From Chitinophagaceae bacterium UBA3961 (GTDB taxonomy: Bacteria > Bacteroidota > Bacteroidia > Chitinophagales > Chitinophagaceae): a stretch of 6,493 nt of DNA. Numbering within the stretch: the stretch's first letter is position 1; every line of letters begins with the position of its first letter. The position numbers were made by a program, and so were the translations under genes. This document shows, one piece after another, positions 1 through 6,246 of this stretch. The notes under the pieces were generated by a model. The model had not been told where the DNA came from. It ran no database searches and was given only the letters and a program-made list of their open reading frames with translations. The stretch covers positions 1 to 6,493 of the forward strand of contig DGDD01000125.1 in NCBI GenBank assembly GCA_002385265.1, given 5' to 3'.

Positions 1-621
1 CATCATGGCAATACATTCAGATATGCTATTATGATCGGCCACTAGTTTTCCTACAACAATCATGAAGGCAAGTCCGTACAATGCACCGGCAATGTGAGCC
101 GAGTGATTAATTCTTCCACCTCCTTGTTTATCGAGTACCGAAGAAATGACCAAATACAATGGAGCGAAGATGAAACCAGGAATGTTTACAAAAGGGATAA
201 AGATAATTCCTATGCCCATTGTTGGAACGAGCAAAAGCCCGGCGAATACAACTGCTGATACAGCTCCTGAAGCCCCAAGACTATAGTAGTTACTATTATT
301 TTTGTTTTTGTTGTAAGTAGGCAAGAGACTAACAAACAGAGCACTTAAGTACATTATGATATAAAATAGCTTGCCTTTTTCCAAAAAGATCGACTCAAAT
401 CGAGCTTCTACCATGGTGCCAAAGGAAAATAACGCCACCATGTTAAATATCAAGTGCATAAAATCTGCATGGATAAAACCGCAAGAAAAAAAGCGGTACC
501 ATTGGTTATTGTTGGTTACTGCGGGTGGGTAGAAGATAAAGTCGTTCATAACTTTCTCATTCGAAAAAGCATAGAGTGAAATTCCAATGGTTACTAAAAC
601 TATGATGAGTGTAATGGTCAT
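1..621 (-). CDS. Rhomboid family intramembrane serine protease (3' end beyond window)
   Basis: An integral membrane serine protease that cleaves transmembrane substrates within the bilayer. The frame is open from the ATG at 621 to the window edge, giving 207 residues with no stop, so the C-terminus is missing. All rhomboid landmarks are visible. WYR (41-43) opens the L1 loop. HADFMHLIFN (51-60) matches the HxxxxHxxxN oxyanion motif of TM2, with H51, H56 and N60. GASG (116-119) holds the nucleophile S118, and AHIAG (175-179) holds the catalytic H176 in the last core helix. Hydrophobic stretches lie near 2-19, 55-71, 85-101, 118-133, 137-162 and 175-193, which fits the six-helix core. An Asn/Lys-rich loop (103-111) precedes the catalytic serine; I recall similar loops in Bacteroidetes homologues. 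The start sits 43 bp after rlmH on the same strand, with no Shine-Dalgarno but an A/T-rich leader. The fold and active site are certain; the substrate is unknown. Confidence 0.95.
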   Translation of the reverse strand, partial: MTITLIIVLVTIGISLYAFSNEKVMNDFIFYPPAVTNNNQWYRFFSCGFIHADFMHLIFNMVALFSFGTMVEARFESIFLEKGKLFYIIMYLSALFVSLLPTYNKNKNNSNYYSLGASGAVSAVVFAGLLLVPTMGIGIIFIPFVNIPGFIFAPLYLVISSVLDKQGGGRINHSAHIAGALYGLAFMIVVGKLVADHNSISECIAMM

Positions 622-650
622 ATCTATTGTTTATAAGACGCCAAAATAAG

Positions 651-683
651 AAAATACCATAAAACTACGAATGGTGGTATTTT
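651..683 (-). terminator. Possible weak hairpin spanning the rlmH stop codon
   Basis: Arms 651-659 and 675-683 are perfect 9-bp inverted repeats (AAAATACCA / TGGTATTTT) around a 15-nt loop that contains the rlmH stop codon (665-667). In the rlmH transcript the second arm continues into a U-rich run (CUUAUUUUGG). The stem has only two G-C pairs and the loop is long, so it could be a weak attenuator between rlmH and the rhomboid gene, or chance in AT-rich DNA. One arm lies in the conserved codons for the RlmH C-terminus, which limits how much it can be read as selected. Confidence 0.25.
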
Positions 684-1138
684 TCGTTTTTAATTATCGT
701 ACAAGCTCGGTACACTTGCTCCGCCAAAATTAGTCGAACCAACTGATGCGGGAATGTTAATTGTGATAGACTCCACTTAATTGGCGCGCTTTGAAGTACT
801 GCTTTATCGATGCCAAAAGCCCCACCAATCAAGAATACCAAGGAACGCGTGCTTTCGTTTGCTCTGGTTTGAATGATTTTGGCCAGTCCTTCGCTGGTTA
901 CTTCTTTTCCGTATTCGTCGAGTGCAATTAAAAAGTCATCTTTCCCAAGTTTATCTAATATCAATGCACCTTCTCTCTTTTTTAGTTCATCAGGCTGAAG
1001 CGCACCTGCATTTTTGGGAGGGGCAATAATGACCCATTCTACCGGATAGTAGCGACCAACTCTTTGCGTAAACTCTTCGATGCTTTTTTTGAGGTCCGAA
1101 TCATGGGCTTTGCCAATTGACCAGAATTGAATCTTCAT
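665..1138 (-). CDS. rlmH: RlmH, 23S rRNA (pseudouridine-1915 N3)-methyltransferase
   Basis: A SPOUT-class methyltransferase that uses S-adenosylmethionine to methylate N3 of pseudouridine 1915 (E. coli numbering) in helix 69 of 23S rRNA, acting on assembled ribosomes in the cytoplasm as a homodimer. At 157 aa it is close to the 155 aa of the E. coli enzyme and looks complete. The SAM-binding knot loop is FLIGGAFG (102-109). The C-terminal signature runs from WSLSQLTFPHQLVR (122-135) through AEQVYRA (139-145) to the terminal YHHS (154-157), and contains the conserved H131, R144, Y154 and H155. The LDEYGKE segment (73-79) also matches the family. The start follows an A/T-rich leader without Shine-Dalgarno. 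It diverges from the amidohydrolase gene and lies 43 bp upstream of the rhomboid gene, with which it may be co-transcribed. The family has many close members, and I see no deviation in key residues. Confidence 0.97.
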   Translation of the reverse strand: MKIQFWSIGKAHDSDLKKSIEEFTQRVGRYYPVEWVIIAPPKNAGALQPDELKKREGALILDKLGKDDFLIALDEYGKEVTSEGLAKIIQTRANESTRSLVFLIGGAFGIDKAVLQSAPIKWSLSQLTFPHQLVRLILAEQVYRACTIIKNEKYHHS

Positions 1139-1148
1139 TTGCAGAATA

Positions 1149-1163
1149 CATTTGGATCAAATG
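1149..1163. promoter_or_regulatory. Palindrome in the divergent rlmH/amidohydrolase spacer
   Basis: CATTTG (1149-1154) and CAAATG (1158-1163) form a perfect 6-bp inverted repeat around GAT, inside the 63-bp spacer between the two divergent starts. It puts a TTTG tetranucleotide on each strand, a motif used in Bacteroidetes promoter boxes, so it could be an operator or a pair of promoter half-elements. It is short and may be coincidental. Confidence 0.3.
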
Positions 1164-1185
1164 ACCCGATTTTTCTGTAAATTTC
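1151..1185 (+). promoter_or_regulatory. Candidate Bacteroidetes-type promoter for the amidohydrolase gene
   Basis: The Bacteroidetes primary sigma factor recognises TTTG near -33 and TAnnTTTG near -7. Here TTTG (1151-1154) is followed 23 nt later by TAAATTTC (1178-1185), which differs from the -7 consensus only in its last base. The spacing is slightly longer than usual. Transcription would begin about 10 nt before the ATG at 1202, giving a very short leader. No better match is visible in the spacer, and no clear promoter was found for rlmH on the other strand. Confidence 0.25.
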
Positions 1186-1201
1186 GATATAACTAATTGC
1201 A

Positions 1202-2779
1202 ATGAGAAAAATACTTTCTGTATTGGTGGTATCCTTTATCACGCTAACAACAATCGCACAAATCAAAAAAGCTCCTCCAAGATCTGAAGGCGCAGGCCCT
1301 TATACTCAATTAATATTAAGAGGAGCTACTTTAATAAACGGAACGGGAGCTCCTCCTATTGGTCCGGTAGACATTGTAATCGAGAAAAATAGAATCGTTC
1401 AAATAACGACTGTTGGGTACCCCGGTGTCCCCATTTCGGATGCACGTAGACCGAAATTGAAGGAGGGAGGGAAAGAAGTGAATTGTGAAGGGAAATACAT
1501 ATTACCCGGTTTGATTGACATGCACGGTCATATTGGTGGTGTGGAACAAGGCACCCCAGCTGAATATGTATTCAAGTTATGGATGGCACATGGAATCACT
1601 ACTATTATGGATCCTTCTTGTGGTAACGGTTTGGATTGGGTTTTGGATCAAAAGAAAAAGAGTGCCGAGAACTCCATCACGGCGCCTCGTATATACGCCT
1701 ATACAGCGTTTGGCCAAGGAGCGAAACAACCCATTGTGACTCCGGAAGATGCTATAGCCTGGGTCCGCGAAAACAAAGAAAAAGGGGCAGATGGGATCAA
1801 GTTCTTTGGTGCACCTCCTCAAATAATGGATGCGGCAATTCGCGAGAATAAAAAGTTAGGATTGCGTTCTACCTGTCATCATGCCCAAATGGACGTTGCA
1901 CGATGGAATGTATTGAACTCAGCAAGAGCGGGCATGACGAGCATGGAGCATTGGTACGGCTTGCCGGAAGCATTGTTTACCGACAAAACCATTCAAAACT
2001 ATCCGCTCGATTACAACTACCTCAATGAACAAGACCGTTTTGGTGAAGCCGGTAAATTGTGGAAACAAGCAGCACCACCTTATTCCGAGAAATGGAATGA
2101 GGTGATGAATGAGTTGCTGAAATTAGATTATACTCTAGATCCTACATTTGATACCTATGAAGCAAGTAGAGACCTAGAAAGGGCACGTACGCAAGAATGG
2201 CATGCTATTTATACGTTGCCTTCACTTTGGAAGTTTTACGAACCAAGTAGGGTTTCTCACGGATCGTATTGGTTCAATTGGGGCACTGAACAAGAAGTTG
2301 CATGGAAAGAGAACTTCAGGTTATGGATGACTTTTATAAATGAATACAAGAATAGAGGTGGACGGGTTACCGCGGGCAGTGACAATGCGTTTATCTATCA
2401 ACTGTATGGCTTCGGTTACATTAGAGAACTGGAATTGCTTAGAGAAGCCGGCTTTCACCCTTTAGAAGTAATTCGATCGGCTACTATGTATGGTGCACAA
2501 AGTTTGGGTGCTGATAAAGAAATAGGAACAGTAGAAGTAGGTAAGTTGGCCGACCTTGTTGTAATTGATGAAAATCCGCTTCAAAATTTACAGGTATTAT
2601 ATGGTGTTGGGGCACTTAAACTTGATAAAGACAATAAGCCAATAAGAGCCGGTGGTGTTTTGTATACCATCAAAGACGGTATTATTTATGAAGCAAAAAA
2701 ATTACTGGAAGATGTAAAGAAAATGGTGGATGCCGAGAAAGCAAAATCGGGTCCATTAAAACAACCGGGAACGAATTGA
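1202..2779 (+). CDS. Exported metal-dependent amidohydrolase (imidazolonepropionase/prolidase-like)
   Basis: A 525-aa hydrolase of the amidohydrolase superfamily, predicted to act in the periplasm on an amide or peptide-like bond. Residues 1-19 form a signal peptide (basic MRK, hydrophobic core, TIA before Q20). There is no lipobox cysteine. A small beta domain (about 36-100) leads into the TIM barrel. Visible metal ligands are H108 and H110 (DMHGH, 106-110), K200 in GIKFFG (198-203), which fits a carboxylated bridging lysine, H226 or H227 (TCHHAQ, 224-229), H250 (SMEHW, 247-251) and D394 (AGSDN, 391-395). The barrel is followed by the classic C-terminal IGTVEVGKLADLVVIDENPL (441-460). These ligands are those of the binuclear, carboxylysine-type enzymes related to imidazolonepropionase and Xaa-Pro dipeptidases. 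Residues 265-375 are a Trp/Tyr-rich insertion between the H250 and D394 strands that probably shapes the substrate pocket. The charged C-terminal tail (497-525) shows no type IX sorting domain. Its terminal codons form one arm of the downstream terminator. The substrate cannot be named from sequence. Confidence 0.9.
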   Translation: MRKILSVLVVSFITLTTIAQIKKAPPRSEGAGPYTQLILRGATLINGTGAPPIGPVDIVIEKNRIVQITTVGYPGVPISDARRPKLKEGGKEVNCEGKYILPGLIDMHGHIGGVEQGTPAEYVFKLWMAHGITTIMDPSCGNGLDWVLDQKKKSAENSITAPRIYAYTAFGQGAKQPIVTPEDAIAWVRENKEKGADGIKFFGAPPQIMDAAIRENKKLGLRSTCHHAQMDVARWNVLNSARAGMTSMEHWYGLPEALFTDKTIQNYPLDYNYLNEQDRFGEAGKLWKQAAPPYSEKWNEVMNELLKLDYTLDPTFDTYEASRDLERARTQEWHAIYTLPSLWKFYEPSRVSHGSYWFNWGTEQEVAWKENFRLWMTFINEYKNRGGRVTAGSDNAFIYQLYGFGYIRELELLREAGFHPLEVIRSATMYGAQSLGADKEIGTVEVGKLADLVVIDENPLQNLQVLYGVGALKLDKDNKPIRAGGVLYTIKDGIIYEAKKLLEDVKKMVDAEKAKSGPLKQPGTN

Positions 2780-2789
2780 TTCGTTCCCG
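2766..2789. terminator. Bidirectional intrinsic terminator between convergent genes
   Basis: Perfect 10-bp arms CGGGAACGAA (2766-2775) and TTCGTTCCCG (2780-2789) enclose a 4-nt loop, TTGA. Read on the minus strand, the stem is followed by GTTGTTTTAAT, a reasonable U-tract, so it should end the receptor operon coming from the right 10 nt after its last stop codon. Read on the plus strand it ends the amidohydrolase gene, although the following ATTTGCTC is a poor U-tract. The left arm encodes the last residues (Pro-Gly-Thr-Asn) of the amidohydrolase, and its TGA stop is in the loop. Confidence 0.8.
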
Positions 2790-2798
2790 ATTTGCTCA

Positions 2799-5108
2799 TT
2801 ATTCTGTAACGGTAAAGGAACGACTTGCAGAGACCAATTTACCGGTATTTGAAATTCCGGAAATCTCTACAATAAATGTTCCTGTTATATCTGAAGTGTT
2901 AAAGTTGATCGAGTGTGAGCTTTTTTGATAGATTAGATTTTCCGGTTCCCATAGCAGCAAGGTTCTTAGATCCGGCAATTTTTGATTCTTCAATTCTTTG
3001 TTAGAATAGTTGGGTGCTGAAAATTGTCGCTGCAATTGTAATCCCTGGTATTCTATCGCCAATGCTTTTGAATCTAATTGAAGGCCGTTCAAGTCTTTCT
3101 TATAACTCGAGATATTAATTACTCCGTCAAATGCATGGGCACCTAAAAGGAATCTTCTTGACACCACTTCAAGTTTCGCAATTTTAAGAGGATCCAAACT
3201 CATCACTTTGTTCATATCAAATATGGGTACTCCGTCGTACAATACCAAAGGGTCTTCTAAAAAGAGTTCTTTGAAAGGAACATTTAACACACGAATTCTA
3301 AATCCATTGGAGGTTTTCTTCACATCTACTTCAACAACATATTCGCGCAAAATCTCTTCCATGGTTGTGAACCTTGTATAGTCGTCCAAATTGTATTCAA
3401 TATCTGCTTTTCCAAAGAAAGGAGTACTGTCGTTATAGTTGGGAAGAAAGTACTGGTCTTTTTTTACTGAATTTATGCCATTTTGAAGTTGAGCATTTTG
3501 GATTCTTTTCAGAAGATTGGGCTCATTTGAAGCCGCTTCCGGATTTGTTGTCGTTGAAAATCCCTTGTGGGTAAGAAAAGGATTGTCAATTTCAATGATA
3601 TAACCCGAATCTTTTTGGCTATTGGTTTGAATGATAAAACTTTCCACTCCAAAGCATCGTTTTACATCATACACAAAATGACCTTGCTTGTCAGATTGAG
3701 CATAATTGAAATAAAAACGATCGCCTGGTATAGATAGGTATGTGCGAATACCTTCAACAGGTTCCAATGTTTTCCGATTTCTTACAGTACCCGATATAAG
3801 GTGGCCGGAAAGTTCGGGAGCATACTGCAGCTTTTGCTCAAGAGAGTCATGATGCGATCCGTATAGAACCATTATGGGTTTTACTTTTTCAAAATCACCT
3901 GAATTGCTATTGATATAGTTTTGTTGATCTAATGGTATTTCGGGTAATTTGGAAATAATCCTAAAATAGGAGTTAAGATTAGTGCTTGGTTGCGAAGGTT
4001 GGTCATCAATTTTACGAATTCTTACGGTTAAATTCGTGAGTGTAGTTGAATCGAGTTCCGATATCTTCAGCACTCCTGTTTCTCGGGACTTATAAACAGG
4101 CTTGTCTGTGCTAACACTTAATTTAGAGCTCTCTTGAAATGGGAATAATACGCTGGTCTCAGCAATCAGCTTTTTATCTGCATCAAGCATAGAAACGGTG
4201 GCAACTCCTTCGAATGGACGATTTAAGTGAAAAATACCATTATACTTAAGATCTCCCGATTTGAACTGTTGCGCTTCTATGATTTCCTGATTGGTGTGCA
4301 GCACTAAAAAGAATGTTGGAGAACTTGATGCAAATGCAGTTCTTTCCATATAGAATTGCATGTCAGTGCCTGCTAACTTTGAAATTTCAAAATGCCATCC
4401 TTGTTCTTCCGGTTTTTTTAAAACAGTCAGTTCACCTGTTTTCGAATTTTTAATTGCGTAGGTACTCCCTTTTTCTCCTTTAATAATAAAGCTTCTGATT
4501 GTGCTCGTTTTATCTTGTGTACTGTCAACGATATTATTGTCTTTTAATAAGAAGAAAACAACGTCTTTTTCAGCCGCAAAATAGAGCGTGTTTTTCAACC
4601 CAACAATAAAGCTTCCACCTTCAAATTCGGTACGATTTGATTTTTGCAAGTTAGACTCGATGGCTGCATTTGGGTCGTACTTATTTGGATTGATGATTTG
4701 AATATTTCTGGAAAAAACAGCATCATGACCATAGGTTTTTGCCCATCGGGTGTATGCTTTCAATTTATAGATGCCACCGCTGAGCGAGTTTGGAACTACC
4801 CAAGATCCATTTCCGCTGCCGTGCTCTAATAGAATTTTTGCTTGTATTACAGCTTTGCCGTCAGGAGCAATCAATTCTACATAGGCCACTTTGCTCAAAT
4901 CTTGACTGGTCATTTGGGCTCCATTTGTAACCAATATTTTAAACCACAAGGTTTCTCCCGATACAATCGATTCTTGTGCAACTTCTGCATAAATCGTCTC
5001 CACAGATTGATTCATGAGATAGTTAACCGGCTGCTGTGCAACCATGTTAATTGCAGTTAAAACGCTTGCAAATAGTAGTGCGCTATATTTAAAAAGTTTG
5101 TTTTTCAT
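2799..5108 (-). CDS. Exported MG2 / CarboxypepD_reg / TonB-plug-like multidomain protein
   Basis: A 769-aa exported protein of a type common in Bacteroidetes; its molecular role is not established. Residues 1-24 are a signal peptide (basic MKNKLFK, hydrophobic core, MVA before Q25). An MG2-like domain as in alpha-2-macroglobulins spans about 36-140 (IYAEVAQESIVSGETLWFK at 39-57, GGIYKLKAYT at 111-120). Beta-rich sequence follows to about 430. Residues 436-500 resemble a carboxypeptidase regulatory-like Ig domain (ISGTVRNRKTLEPVEG). Residues 583-669 resemble a TonB receptor plug: DPLVLYDGVP (619-628), LDPLKIAKLEVV (638-649) and LGAHAFDGVINI (655-666) line up with the DGVP, lnP-xdIexieVlK and YGxxgaxGVIxI blocks of SusC-type plugs. 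The C-terminus (715-769: LLLWEP, FNTSDITGTFIVEISG) is an Ig-like module, and no beta-barrel follows the plug. There is no lipobox and no type IX sorting tail. The only cysteine is C485. It is last in the receptor operon, and its ATG overlaps the upstream stop. I infer a periplasmic or outer-membrane-associated partner of the receptor. Confidence 0.85.
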   Translation of the reverse strand: MKNKLFKYSALLFASVLTAINMVAQQPVNYLMNQSVETIYAEVAQESIVSGETLWFKILVTNGAQMTSQDLSKVAYVELIAPDGKAVIQAKILLEHGSGNGSWVVPNSLSGGIYKLKAYTRWAKTYGHDAVFSRNIQIINPNKYDPNAAIESNLQKSNRTEFEGGSFIVGLKNTLYFAAEKDVVFFLLKDNNIVDSTQDKTSTIRSFIIKGEKGSTYAIKNSKTGELTVLKKPEEQGWHFEISKLAGTDMQFYMERTAFASSSPTFFLVLHTNQEIIEAQQFKSGDLKYNGIFHLNRPFEGVATVSMLDADKKLIAETSVLFPFQESSKLSVSTDKPVYKSRETGVLKISELDSTTLTNLTVRIRKIDDQPSQPSTNLNSYFRIISKLPEIPLDQQNYINSNSGDFEKVKPIMVLYGSHHDSLEQKLQYAPELSGHLISGTVRNRKTLEPVEGIRTYLSIPGDRFYFNYAQSDKQGHFVYDVKRCFGVESFIIQTNSQKDSGYIIEIDNPFLTHKGFSTTTNPEAASNEPNLLKRIQNAQLQNGINSVKKDQYFLPNYNDSTPFFGKADIEYNLDDYTRFTTMEEILREYVVEVDVKKTSNGFRIRVLNVPFKELFLEDPLVLYDGVPIFDMNKVMSLDPLKIAKLEVVSRRFLLGAHAFDGVINISSYKKDLNGLQLDSKALAIEYQGLQLQRQFSAPNYSNKELKNQKLPDLRTLLLWEPENLIYQKSSHSINFNTSDITGTFIVEISGISNTGKLVSASRSFTVTE

Positions 5109-5110
5109 TA
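5106..5110 (-). other. TAATG stop/start overlap (DUF4249 gene to MG2/plug-like gene)
   Basis: On the minus strand the DUF4249 stop TAA (5110-5108) shares its last base with the ATG of the next gene (5108-5106). No Shine-Dalgarno precedes it (AAGCTTCTGG), so the start is probably reached by termination-reinitiation. This fixes the downstream start and supports co-expression of the two proteins. Confidence 0.85.
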
Positions 5111-6244
5111 CCAGAAGCTTGGTTTTTTAGTGGTTCCTCCATTCAATCTACAATCAATGCATACATTTTTTGCAAGTGCGTATCCTCCCCCTGTAATTGC
5201 ATAAGCAATATCCAGGGTTCTGTCGTTTTGTAAATAGTAACTTATACTGTCGGGTGGAGGAATCTTTGCTTTGCATTGGCTTTCATAGTTAGATGAAGCT
5301 CCCCAATCGGAAACTTCACCTTTGTTGATGAAGATTCTTTTACTCGACTCCGATGAAATGCTTACGAATCCAATTACAGGTTCAGAAGGATTGCTAATGC
5401 ATTTCACATTTCCGGTAAGTGTAGAGGGTTGGTTTCCAAAAATACTTCCCAAATCTTTCGCATTCTTTTTTAGTATTTGCCAATATTCAAATGCTTCTTT
5501 TGTGAGTGCATATTGCTTTACTAGAATACTGTATTTTACACTTATCTTGTCTGAACCTTTGGGAATAATTACCATTCGTTGATTGCTTACAATGTCTTGC
5601 GATAGGTTGCTTGTAGTTCCAATGATTATGTCTTTGCTTCCGTCGGTACTCCAACAGTCATAGATCATTTCCGAACTATTGCGAAAGTTAACTTGATTGG
5701 TGAGGTAGTCAAACTTATAGAGTGATTCGTAGTAAGACCGATATTGCCAAGTTTCCTCATAGGCCCATCTGTAATAGCGGGTATTGTTTGTTAAGTCTTT
5801 TGAATTAACTGAAATGGTGATCCCTGAATCTCTAACCCATGAAACGGAGTCAATGGCAGGCGTAGGTTTTACCTGCACAAATTCTGATTCGTACAATCCT
5901 CCACCGGCAGTACTTATTCGCAATTTATATTTGATACTAGGGTTAAACGTGATGGGTAGGGAACCATATTGACCGTTTCCTAGACTAGTTAGGGCATAAT
6001 TCGTACCATTTTCTGATTCTATGGTTACACCGGCTGACAACTCAGGCACATCTTTTATGGTATCTCCTAAATTAGTAGTTCTGCTCAAACGTATTTTTAT
6101 ACTATCGCCTCCACTATTGATGAATCCATCTACTACCAAGTAATTATTATTGGAGGCAACCACTTTAGGAATATAAGGTTCCGTACATGAATTGATTTTA
6201 AACAATCCCCAGATGAGTACTATACTGTATATTATCTTTTTCAT
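5108..6244 (-). CDS. DUF4249 domain-containing outer-membrane lipoprotein
   Basis: A 378-aa predicted lipoprotein of the DUF4249 family, which is largely confined to Bacteroidetes and usually encoded beside a TonB-dependent receptor. Its function is unknown. The signal peptide ends in a lipobox INSC (17-20) with lipidated C20. After it, TEPYIPKV and YLVVDGFI (35-42) match the family N-terminus. The family core shows at YDCW (195-198), in the GNV...NPSEPVIGFVSI region (278-297) and at KRIFI (302-306). The C-terminus has the family signature CIDCRLNGGTTKKPSFW (362-378). The mature part after C20 has five cysteines: C197, C282, C324 and the pair C362/C365, so disulfides in the periplasm or on the surface are likely. 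It lies between the receptor and the MG2/plug-like protein, with 1-nt overlaps on both sides. By analogy with SusD beside SusC it may be a lipidated substrate-capture or lid subunit, but it lacks SusD sequence features and this role is inference. Length and both ends look complete. Confidence 0.93.
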   Translation of the reverse strand: MKKIIYSIVLIWGLFKINSCTEPYIPKVVASNNNYLVVDGFINSGGDSIKIRLSRTTNLGDTIKDVPELSAGVTIESENGTNYALTSLGNGQYGSLPITFNPSIKYKLRISTAGGGLYESEFVQVKPTPAIDSVSWVRDSGITISVNSKDLTNNTRYYRWAYEETWQYRSYYESLYKFDYLTNQVNFRNSSEMIYDCWSTDGSKDIIIGTTSNLSQDIVSNQRMVIIPKGSDKISVKYSILVKQYALTKEAFEYWQILKKNAKDLGSIFGNQPSTLTGNVKCISNPSEPVIGFVSISSESSKRIFINKGEVSDWGASSNYESQCKAKIPPPDSISYYLQNDRTLDIAYAITGGGYALAKNVCIDCRLNGGTTKKPSFW

Positions 6245-6246
6245 TA
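6242..6246 (-). other. TAATG stop/start overlap (TonB receptor gene to DUF4249 gene)
   Basis: The receptor stop TAA (6246-6244) shares a base with the DUF4249 ATG (6244-6242) on the minus strand. The preceding bases (TATTCGTTTC) contain no Shine-Dalgarno. The same junction recurs one gene later, so the three genes form one coupled unit. Confidence 0.85.

Noticed and set aside
1515..1851. Short open frames on both strands inside the amidohydrolase gene
   Set aside because: They overlap strongly conserved catalytic regions of the real gene, have no recognisable protein features, and look like frame shadows.
1202..2779. Amidohydrolase as a type IX secreted or lipidated surface enzyme
   Set aside because: There is no cysteine at the signal peptide end, and the C-terminus is a charged helical tail without the beta-sandwich sorting domain, so a soluble periplasmic location fits better.
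2799..5108. The MG2/plug-like gene as a decayed or truncated TonB receptor pseudogene
   Set aside because: It is one uninterrupted 769-codon frame with its own signal peptide, an N-terminal MG2-like domain not typical of receptors, and a complete C-terminal Ig-like module. No barrel remnants or frameshifts are visible.
3374..5972. Short plus-strand open frames (61-86 codons) antisense to the receptor operon
   Set aside because: Each lies opposite a convincing coding region. Their translations have no recognisable domain or signal, and no promoter-like context was seen.
5108..6244. The lipoprotein as a SusD/RagB homologue
   Set aside because: Position beside a TonB receptor suggests it, but the sequence is beta-rich, lacks the helical TPR-like pattern of SusD, and has the DUF4249 C-terminal signature.
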